Positions 1 through 5,065 of a DNA stretch of 6,202 nt are shown here, one piece after another. Origin of the DNA: Treponema sp. (GTDB lineage Bacteria > Spirochaetota > Spirochaetia > Treponematales > Treponemataceae); NCBI GenBank assembly GCA_017544745.1, contig JAFYDO010000119.1, forward strand, positions 1 through 6,202, given 5' to 3'. The notes under the pieces were generated by a model. The model was not told the origin of the DNA, searched no databases, and worked only from the letters and a program-made list of their open reading frames with translations. The translations under genes were made by a program, and so were the position numbers. Every line of letters starts with the position of its first letter. Position 1 is the first letter of the stretch.

Positions 1-1212
1 ACTCAGGAAATAAACAATACTGCAGCAGAGCCTGTAATTCCAAGTGCGGGCTATGCAGAATTTGGCGGTATTTCAATTCAAAATATGGACTCAGAAACAG
101 GGCTTGCAAAAACAACTCAGAAGGTTGAACCTGTAGATCCTGTTACTTCAAAGAATGTATTTTATGCTGTTTTTAATGACGGAACAGAACGCGTAATTTC
201 TACACCAGATATTTTAAACGGAAAAGAACAGACAATAGACATGGACCTTTCTCAATACCAGGGAATAAAATCTATTTCTGTACGCAACGCCAATACATCT
301 TACAGTCTTGAAGTTTCACAGTTTAGTACATACGACTCTGCTGCTAACTTAGGCTATTCTCCAAACCATGCAATAGCAGAAGCTGGAGACGCTATAATCA
401 AATATGAAGGAATTACAATAACACGGTCTACAAACGATATTGATGATGTTGTTCCGGAGATTACACTTCATATTCATGAAAAAACCGAAAAGACTGCAAC
501 ACTGGCTGTAAAGGTAGACAAGGAAGCTTCTAAAAATGCACTTATAGAATTTGTAGGCCGATACAATCAGGCACTTGCAAAAATAAATGTGCTCTCTCAG
601 AATAAGCAGGACCTTATAGACGAACTTGATTATCTTACTGATGACGAAAAAGAAAAGCTTACTTCGCAGCTTGGAATGTTTCAGACAGACTCATCGCTTT
701 CAAATATCAAAAGCAATATGCAGTCAATTCTTTCTTCCAACTACCGCTTTACAGAAGCAACCGAAATTACTACCCTAACCCAGCTTGGTATTTCTACAAA
801 TGCTTCGGGTTATTCAGGTTCTTATTCACAAAGCAGACTGCGCGGCTACCTCGAAATTGATGAGAAAAAGCTTGATGATGCACTTGAAAATCATCTTGAA
901 GATATAAAAAATCTTTTTGGGTATGATACCGACGGAGACCTTATTATAGACGAAGGTATTGCCTACAAGCTTGATAAACAGATTACTGCATACACACAGA
1001 CAGGTGGAATTATCGCACTTAAAACTTCAACTCTTGATTCCAAAATTAAAAGTTCACAAACCCGCATTACAAAGCTTGAAGATCAGATGGACAAGAAAGA
1101 GGCAGAGCTTAAACAGAAATACAGTACAATGCAGGGAACCTTAAGCAGTCTCGAAAACCAACAGACAACAATTTCAAACTTTACGCAACAGCAGAATAAA
1201 TCTAATCAGTAG
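1..1212 (+). CDS. fliD: Flagellar hook-associated protein 2 (filament cap FliD), 3' part; 5' end off the window
   Basis: FliD forms the cap at the tip of the flagellum and helps flagellin subunits fold into the filament; in spirochaetes this filament is periplasmic. The frame is open from base 1, so the ATG at 85 is internal and the true start lies upstream; 403 residues are visible. Visible residues 1-125 are a variable region with no counterpart in short enterobacterial FliD. The conserved FliD C-terminal domain follows from about residue 129 (AGDAIIKYEG, then an ITRSTNDIDDVVPEITL stretch) to about 385. It includes the late motifs GYLEIDEKKLDDAL and LFGYDTDGDLIIDEG; the second holds an Asp-rich, calcium-loop-like DTDGD (925-939). 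The last 65 residues are Lys/Glu/Gln-rich and predicted to be coiled coil, as expected for a C-terminal cap helix. The stop TAG (1210-1212) overlaps the ribosome site of the next gene, so the two are co-transcribed. Confidence 0.95.
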   Translation, partial: TQEINNTAAEPVIPSAGYAEFGGISIQNMDSETGLAKTTQKVEPVDPVTSKNVFYAVFNDGTERVISTPDILNGKEQTIDMDLSQYQGIKSISVRNANTSYSLEVSQFSTYDSAANLGYSPNHAIAEAGDAIIKYEGITITRSTNDIDDVVPEITLHIHEKTEKTATLAVKVDKEASKNALIEFVGRYNQALAKINVLSQNKQDLIDELDYLTDDEKEKLTSQLGMFQTDSSLSNIKSNMQSILSSNYRFTEATEITTLTQLGISTNASGYSGSYSQSRLRGYLEIDEKKLDDALENHLEDIKNLFGYDTDGDLIIDEGIAYKLDKQITAYTQTGGIIALKTSTLDSKIKSSQTRITKLEDQMDKKEAELKQKYSTMQGTLSSLENQQTTISNFTQQQNKSNQ

Positions 1213-1217
1213 GGAGG
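1211..1217 (+). promoter_or_regulatory. Shine-Dalgarno site overlapping the fliD stop codon
   Basis: AGGGAGG begins inside the fliD TAG stop and sits 5 nt before the ATG at 1223. A ribosome terminating on fliD would cover this site, so the downstream gene is probably translationally coupled to fliD. Confidence 0.7.
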
Positions 1218-1222
1218 AATAA

Positions 1223-1816
1223 ATGATTAGCTTTTATATAAATGGTGAACCGGTAGATGTACAGCTTGAAGGCGAAGAAACCATAGGAGATGTTTTAAAA
1301 TCTTTTGAAATAACCTGCGAACAGAACAATGCTGCAGTAATAGGAATTACCGTTGACCAGACTACCGTAACAGCCCAGGATTTTGATACAATTGCTGCTA
1401 AACCTCTTGGCAAAGACACAAAGTTTGAATTTTCTGTTGTAACAAAAGATTCAATTCAACAGGCTTTTACTGCCCTATCCGGACTTTTTGACGAGCTTTC
1501 TCAAAAAATGGAAGAAGTTCCTGTTGCACTCCAAACAGGTAAGAATAACGAAGTTTCTGAATCCATCAAAAAGGTTGCAGACAGTATAGATCAGTTCTGT
1601 CACATCGCTGCACTCGCAACACTTTTTCCACAGGATTTTAATAATACAAAAATTAATGATATGCCGTTCAATGACTTTTTTGCAGATTTTTCTCCAATCC
1701 TTTTGGATTTTGAACAGGCACTGCAAAATAATGATACAGTATTAATCGGTGATCTTTCTGAATATGAAATATGTCCGCGCTTAAAGGCTATATCTGCAGC
1801 CTTAAAAAATGTATAG
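1223..1816 (+). CDS. Unknown protein encoded directly behind fliD; possible beta-grasp N-terminus plus helical C-terminus
   Basis: I do not recognise a named family. The 197 residues seem to split in two. Residues 1-75 alternate strand-like stretches (ISFYINGEPVDVQL, AVIGITVD, KFEFSVVT) with one helix (TIGDVLKSFEI), resembling a ubiquitin-like beta-grasp layout; this is pattern reading, not a proven homology. Residues 76-197 are mostly helix-forming and acidic, with Phe/Asp-rich stretches (NDFFADFSPILLDFEQAL). There is no signal peptide or membrane segment, so it should be cytoplasmic. It starts 10 nt after fliD with a strong ribosome site and is followed 18 nt later by the PilZ gene. In many bacteria this position holds fliS or fliT, export chaperones for flagellin and FliD, so a chaperone or assembly role is a fair guess. 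Existence of the gene is secure; its function is not. Confidence 0.85.
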   Translation: MISFYINGEPVDVQLEGEETIGDVLKSFEITCEQNNAAVIGITVDQTTVTAQDFDTIAAKPLGKDTKFEFSVVTKDSIQQAFTALSGLFDELSQKMEEVPVALQTGKNNEVSESIKKVADSIDQFCHIAALATLFPQDFNNTKINDMPFNDFFADFSPILLDFEQALQNNDTVLIGDLSEYEICPRLKAISAALKNV

Positions 1817-1834
1817 GTTGCAGGAGGTATTGAT

Positions 1835-2950
1835 ATGGGATCTTTCTTTCAAATAGGTACATCACCTCTTATGGCAAGACAGGGCTTTCCAATCGGGATG
1901 TTTCTCGTTGGTGTCCTGGCAGTTGCAATTCTTGTTGTAGGAATCTGGTTTTTTACAAAGCATCTTATTGATTACAAAAAATCTGATAAATATATTCAAA
2001 AGCAACTTAGCCGTATGACAACCCAAAAGGATGTTAAGAAATTCTGCGATACACACAGACTCAATTCAAAACTGGCAAACCAGCTTTGGAATATGTGCAG
2101 AATAAAAAAGCTTCCTAACATCAATTATTATATTAAAGAACATGCACTTGTAAGCGAAGCTTTTAAAGAATATTACTTTTACTTAAAACAAAACAACGCA
2201 AGCCTTGAAGACATAAATGATTTTTTTGAATTGAATTTCCAGGTTGAAAAAATCTGTGCAGCTTCAAAGAGCCTTCTTTCTACAAAACAGCTTACGCTGG
2301 AAAGTGTTGTATTCTATCTGACTCACGAAAGTGAACAGTTTCCGTTTTATGTTAAAGCAAATACCACAGATTATTTTGCTCTTGAAATACCAAAGTTCAT
2401 GTATGAAAATCCTAACCTCAAGCCGCCGCTTTTGGAACGCCTTCGCTTTATTACAAAATCTGCAGATGGCATGACCTTCCATTTTACAACAAGAGCCATG
2501 AGGTACCAGAATAATCCGGACGGAAAGATTCATCTTATTCTTACACATTCCGAAGATCTTCTTAACCAGGCTCACCGTAATTCAAAGCGTGAACCTATTG
2601 ATGCAGAATGTACTTTTTCTCCGGCTCGTATTGCACGAGAAGAAGAACGTTCTAAGCAGGCAATCAAAAATAAAGAAGAAGAATTTATTGTTTCGCCAAA
2701 GGAATATCCGGGAAAGGTTACCAACATATCTACCGGTGGTTGCTGTATAAAGACAAACCTTCCTATAAAGGAAAAGCAGCATCTTTCGGTTTTAATTCCA
2801 ACCCTGGATATAAACGAACACATTATAGGAATAATCCGTAAAACCCGTAAGCTTATAGATAATACCTATAATCTTCATATTCAGTTTTTGAAGATTTCGC
2901 TGCCATCAAAGAATAAAATTAATGCGTACGCGTTTAAATATGAAATATAA
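1835..2950 (+). CDS. Membrane-anchored PilZ-domain protein (probable c-di-GMP receptor)
   Basis: PilZ domains bind the second messenger c-di-GMP and often control motility. The protein has 371 residues. One hydrophobic segment (about 20-41) is followed by a Lys-rich stretch (42-57), predicting an N-terminal anchor with the bulk in the cytoplasm. Residues 60-140 are helical. Residues 150-245 look like the beta-rich domain that precedes PilZ in YcgR-like proteins. The PilZ signature is present: RNSKR (248-252) fits RxxxR, and NISTGG (297-302) fits [D/N]xSxxG. The 44 residues between the two motifs are longer than usual and include a charged, probably helical insert (266-284, rich in Glu, Lys and Arg). 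The ATG at 1835 has AGGAGG seven nt upstream. It is third in the fliD operon, which suggests a role in flagellar output. Both binding motifs are intact, so ligand binding is likely but inferred. Confidence 0.85.
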   Translation: MGSFFQIGTSPLMARQGFPIGMFLVGVLAVAILVVGIWFFTKHLIDYKKSDKYIQKQLSRMTTQKDVKKFCDTHRLNSKLANQLWNMCRIKKLPNINYYIKEHALVSEAFKEYYFYLKQNNASLEDINDFFELNFQVEKICAASKSLLSTKQLTLESVVFYLTHESEQFPFYVKANTTDYFALEIPKFMYENPNLKPPLLERLRFITKSADGMTFHFTTRAMRYQNNPDGKIHLILTHSEDLLNQAHRNSKREPIDAECTFSPARIAREEERSKQAIKNKEEEFIVSPKEYPGKVTNISTGGCCIKTNLPIKEKQHLSVLIPTLDINEHIIGIIRKTRKLIDNTYNLHIQFLKISLPSKNKINAYAFKYEI

Positions 2951-2982
2951 AAACTTGTAAAAAGTTCAAATTTCTATTATTC

Positions 2983-2988
2983 TATAAT
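2983..2988 (+). promoter_or_regulatory. Candidate -10 box; transcript would be nearly leaderless
   Basis: A perfect TATAAT lies in the AT-rich 47-nt gap between the PilZ gene and the 87-aa gene. No good -35 hexamer sits 16-18 nt upstream; TTGTAA (2955-2960) is 22 nt away. Initiation about 7 nt downstream of the box would fall around 2994-2996, only 2-4 nt before the ATG at 2998, which has no Shine-Dalgarno sequence. In such AT-rich sequence a chance match is possible. Confidence 0.4.
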
Positions 2989-2997
2989 ATAGTAATT

Positions 2998-3261
2998 ATG
3001 AGAGTCGTTGAACTGCAAAATCTTGTACGCGAAGACGTTCAGATTTTTTACATAAGAAAATATGCTGCTACCGCTGTGCTCGATTTAACCGCACGAACTG
3101 TTAATGTCGAAATTGAATTTTCGATTGAAATGAACAGCTTTGGCAACAAAGAAATTTCTCTTTCAATAAAAACACAGATTGACTACCCTCTCATACCTAT
3201 CAGAAAATCAATAATAGAATATCTTACTAATCTTGAACAGGAAGGCAAATTACCTTGCTGA
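2998..3261 (+). CDS. Conserved-looking small protein of unknown function, first gene of the t6A cluster
   Basis: An 87-residue protein I cannot assign. It begins MRVVELQNLVREDVQ, continues with alternating hydrophobic residues typical of beta strands (about 25-60, including VNVEIEFSIEM and EISLSIKTQI), and ends with a helix (IRKSIIEYLTNLEQE). There is no signal peptide, membrane segment or obvious catalytic motif; the only Cys is the last residue. No upstream in-frame start exists close by, and the next internal ATG (residue 45) would leave half a protein, so the ATG at 2998 is preferred even though no ribosome site precedes it. Its end overlaps tsaE by 7 nt, so it is probably co-translated with tsaE and tsaB. 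This tight linkage hints at a role near tRNA modification, but only by association. Codon use and base composition match its neighbours. Confidence 0.75.
   Translation: MRVVELQNLVREDVQIFYIRKYAATAVLDLTARTVNVEIEFSIEMNSFGNKEISLSIKTQIDYPLIPIRKSIIEYLTNLEQEGKLPC
3239..3245 (+). promoter_or_regulatory. Ribosome-binding site that fixes the TTG start of tsaE
   Basis: AGGAAGG ends 9 nt before the TTG at 3255 and lies inside the end of the 87-aa gene. In the tsaE frame a TGA stop lies at 3234-3236, and no ATG or GTG occurs between it and 3255. The next ATG (residue 31) would remove all sequence ahead of the Walker A loop. Confidence 0.7.
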
Positions 3262-3689
3262 CATTCCATACAAAAACAGAACAGGAAACCATAGCGCTCG
3301 GTGAAAAAATTGGTCGTCTCTTAAAAAAGGGTGACATCATTGCCATGCAGGGAACGCTTGCAGCAGGTAAAACAACAATTACAAAAGGCATTGCACGCGC
3401 CCTGGAAATTACAGATACAATTACAAGTCCTACCTTCTGTCTTATAAGCGAATATTACGGACGCATGCCGCTTTATCATTTTGATGTTTACCGTCTCGAA
3501 GGTACCGAAGACTTTATAAACCTTGGTGCAGATGACATGCTTTATGGAGACGGAGTGAGTATAATTGAATGGAGCGAAAAAATTATGGATGAGCTTCCTT
3601 CGCGCACAATTATCCTAAGACTTACTCCACAGGAAGACGGCTCGCGTATTATAGAAATTGAAAACTGGAATAACGGTGAAATAAAATGA
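3255..3689 (+). CDS. tsaE: tRNA t6A biosynthesis ATPase TsaE
   Basis: TsaE is the small ATPase that works with TsaB and TsaD to transfer threonylcarbamoyl onto A37 of ANN-decoding tRNAs; the carbamoyl donor comes from TsaC. The 144 residues match the family's usual size. Visible motifs in order are the P-loop GTLAAGKTT (33-41), SPTFCLISEY (58-67, the switch-like segment), LYHFDVYRL (73-81, with the conserved Asp), and IIEWSEKI (103-110, with the conserved Glu-Trp pair 105-106). The P-loop keeps GxxxxGKT, but the usual family form GDLGAGKT is changed at two places (T34 for Asp, A36 for Gly). The start is TTG, backed by AGGAAGG 9 nt upstream and by the absence of any other suitable start. It overlaps the preceding gene by 7 nt and tsaB by 4 nt (ATGA), so the three form one translationally coupled unit. 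Confidence 0.93.
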   Translation: MLTFHTKTEQETIALGEKIGRLLKKGDIIAMQGTLAAGKTTITKGIARALEITDTITSPTFCLISEYYGRMPLYHFDVYRLEGTEDFINLGADDMLYGDGVSIIEWSEKIMDELPSRTIILRLTPQEDGSRIIEIENWNNGEIK

Positions 3690-4366
3690 AAGCACTTGCA
3701 ATAGACTGTGCGTGCTCCAGAATGACTGTGGCCGCAAAAAATGAAGATTACAGCTTTACCGCAATTTATGACATTGGAATGAGACAGTCCGAAACTCTTG
3801 TTCCAGCTATTGATTATATTTTAGAAAAATGCGGCCTTGCAAAAAATGAACTTGATTACACTGCCCTTACCGTTGGACCCGGCAGCTTTACAGGCTTACG
3901 TCTAGGCATTAGTGCACTCAAAGCAATTGAATGTGCTTTTGGAACTCCTGTATACGGAATCTCTTCTCTCGAAGCTTACGCATATCCTTTTGTTGATTCT
4001 GCTGTTCCAACCCTTGCCTGTATTGACGCAAACAAAGATAAGTTTTATGCAGGCATTTATCATTCCGGAAAAATTGTTCTGGAAGACGGAGACTATGAAG
4101 TACCGTTTATTATTGAACGCTTAAAAAATATTAGTGAATTGAATCTCGCAGGCTTTGAAAAAGATACCTGCAAGCTTGAAGGTCTTTTACAGACTCAATG
4201 CTGTAAATCTGTTATTCATAAACTGGCAGTTCCGGCAGTAACCACAGACTGTCTTTTTGCCTTAGCCGAAAAAAAAATAACCGCCAAACTCCCTCCTTTG
4301 AAGGATTTTGACGGTCCTGTTTATTTACGTGCAAGCGAAGCAGAAATAAAACTTACTACTTCTTAA
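3686..4366 (+). CDS. tsaB: tRNA t6A biosynthesis scaffold protein TsaB
   Basis: TsaB is an inactive ASKHA-fold paralogue of TsaD. It dimerises with TsaD and, with TsaE, supports t6A37 synthesis in the cytoplasm. The 226 residues match the family length. It opens with the ASKHA first strand (KALAIDCA). [13 protein letters not shown] (34-46) matches the family's conserved SExLxP region, [11 protein letters not shown] (64-74) is its hallmark motif, and [12 protein letters not shown] (114-125) corresponds to the conserved D-x-R/N-x-x-x-x-Y segment. [10 protein letters not shown] (211-220) is the typical C-terminal ending. The ATG overlaps the tsaE stop (ATGA), with a weak GGTGA upstream. Codons 195-198 contain a run of nine A (4269-4277), and the coding of residues 199-211 doubles, on the other strand, as the putative csrA terminator. 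Its 3' end overlaps the csrA 3' end by 11 bp, tail to tail. Confidence 0.94.
   Translation: MKALAIDCACSRMTVAAKNEDYSFTAIYDIGMRQSETLVPAIDYILEKCGLAKNELDYTALTVGPGSFTGLRLGISALKAIECAFGTPVYGISSLEAYAYPFVDSAVPTLACIDANKDKFYAGIYHSGKIVLEDGDYEVPFIIERLKNISELNLAGFEKDTCKLEGLLQTQCCKSVIHKLAVPAVTTDCLFALAEKKITAKLPPLKDFDGPVYLRASEAEIKLTTS
4269..4316 (-). terminator. Putative intrinsic terminator of the flgL-fliW-csrA transcript, embedded in tsaB
   Basis: Reading the minus strand, an outer stem of ten pairs (4316-4307 with 4279-4288) is followed by one A-G mismatch (4306/4289). An inner stem of six pairs (4305-4300 with 4290-4295) and the tetraloop AAAG (4299-4296) complete the hairpin. It is followed at once by A and nine U (4278-4269). 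The hairpin starts about 40 nt after the csrA stop. Three pairs are G-U (4316/4279, 4311/4284, 4302/4293); on the plus strand they become A-C mismatches, so the structure favours the minus strand. Function as a terminator is inferred from this geometry. Confidence 0.75.
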
Positions 4367-4601
4367 GCAGTTTTGACAAAGCACTTACAGCGTCTCTTGC
4401 CACATTATTTTCATTCTGTGGAGCAACGGCAGCTTTATTTTCTTTCTGAATGGCGTCAAAAACTTCCTGACGAAAAACCTTTACGTTTTTTGGAGCTTCT
4501 ACACCAATCTTTACCTGGTCGCCGTGAACGTCTATAAGGGTAATGGTGATATCTTCACCAATCTTAATTTTTTCATCAATTTTTCGCGAAAGGATTAACA
4601 T
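4356..4601 (-). CDS. csrA: Carbon storage regulator CsrA (RNA-binding translational regulator)
   Basis: CsrA dimers bind GGA motifs in mRNA leaders, commonly blocking ribosome access; in flagellated bacteria with FliW the classic target is flagellin mRNA. The core is clear: [15 protein letters not shown] (1-15) carries the RNA-contacting L4 and R6, [13 protein letters not shown] (26-38) is the central motif, and VFRQEV (42-47) holds the other key residue, R44. After the core helix (to about 55) there is a tail of about 26 residues, with an Ala/Gln/Asn linker and a final amphipathic helix ([14 protein letters not shown]). This makes 81 residues, longer than the 61 of E. coli. FliW-partnered CsrA proteins usually have such an extension, and it is where FliW binds in Bacillus. 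The ATG overlaps the fliW stop by 1 nt (TAATG), with AAAGGAG 7 nt upstream. The 3' end overlaps tsaB. Confidence 0.96.
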   Translation of the reverse strand: MLILSRKIDEKIKIGEDITITLIDVHGDQVKIGVEAPKNVKVFRQEVFDAIQKENKAAVAPQNENNVARDAVSALSKLLKK

Positions 4602-5044
4602 TATTTTTCTCCTTTCGCATTCAATGCATCAATAATATTTACCTTTGTTGTCCAGCGGTTGTCGTTTAATATTACCTGCATACACTGCCTGTTCTGTTTA
4701 TTTATAACAAGCGGTCCCTGGAAATTGGCAGTAATTGCAGATCCGTCATTTGGAACTGTAACTATTGTCATTATGATTATATCTTCAGGTTTTTCAATTC
4801 CAATCTTTGCAAGAGTTTCATCATCAATGTCTGTTTCATAATCATTAGAAATTAAGAAAGGATCTACGATGAGGAACGCAAGATTCATATCCTCAAGCGA
4901 CTGAAGCCACAAAAACGGCTCGTAATCTGAATCACAGAGCGCAAATTTTGTGTATTTTTCGAAACCGAATAAACCTTCGGGAATGGTCAGCATCCGTGTT
5001 TCCGGGATGTCAATTCTTCCTTTTGCTTTTGTCATTACTTCCAT
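4601..5044 (-). CDS. fliW: Flagellar assembly factor FliW (CsrA antagonist, flagellin binder)
   Basis: FliW binds CsrA and prevents it from repressing flagellin translation; free flagellin competes for FliW, so the pair couples synthesis to secretion. The 147 residues match the family size and show its markers: [16 protein letters not shown] (21-36), [19 protein letters not shown] (44-62), YETDIDDE (69-76), [10 protein letters not shown] (91-100) and a late NFQGPLVIN segment (107-115) in place of the more usual NLxAPIVIN. The ATG at 5044 is chosen because AAGGAAG (5059-5053) lies 8 nt upstream; the second Met (residue 4) would be 17 nt away. It begins 21 nt after flgL and shares a base with csrA, an arrangement familiar from other spirochaetes. 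From memory, the Treponema pallidum relative is TP0658, shown to bind flagellin. Confidence 0.95.
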   Translation of the reverse strand: MEVMTKAKGRIDIPETRMLTIPEGLFGFEKYTKFALCDSDYEPFLWLQSLEDMNLAFLIVDPFLISNDYETDIDDETLAKIGIEKPEDIIIMTIVTVPNDGSAITANFQGPLVINKQNRQCMQVILNDNRWTTKVNIIDALNAKGEK

Positions 5045-5052
5045 TTTGTTTA

Positions 5053-5064
5053 CTTCCTTCTAGT
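5053..5064 (-). promoter_or_regulatory. fliW ribosome site containing an AAGGA motif (possible CsrA target)
   Basis: The 21-nt flgL-fliW gap contains AAGGAAG, 8 nt before the fliW ATG. The central AAGGA fits the CsrA core ANGGA. Flanking ACU (5064-5062) and AGU (5054-5052) could pair to place GGA in a 7-nt loop, but three base pairs are weak. A plain Shine-Dalgarno function is certain enough; CsrA binding is speculation. Confidence 0.5.
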
Positions 5065-5065
5065 T

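Noticed and set aside
85..87. ATG at 85 as the start of fliD.
   Set aside because: The frame is open back to base 1, and a protein starting here would lack the N-terminal part of FliD.
2264..2823. Long open frames on the minus strand opposite the PilZ gene.
   Set aside because: They are Cys/Phe/Arg-rich with no domain sense, lack ribosome sites, and lie opposite a well-supported gene; they are antisense shadows.
2952..2966. Inverted repeat AACTT / AAGTT after the PilZ gene, a possible terminator.
   Set aside because: Only five A-T-rich pairs and no T run directly after it; it cannot be told from chance.
4397..4448. Plus-strand hairpin (TTGCCACA with TGTGGAGCAA, one bulged A) followed by T-rich sequence, a possible tsaB terminator inside csrA.
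   Set aside because: The loop is 12 nt, the stem has a bulge, and seven unpaired bases separate it from a broken T tract. It is too weak to call beside the clean minus-strand element.
4471..4492. Low-GC hairpin CGAAAAAC / GTTTTTTG within csrA.
   Set aside because: The stem is mostly A-U pairs and codes for the conserved Lys-Asn-Val-Lys-Val region; coding need explains it.
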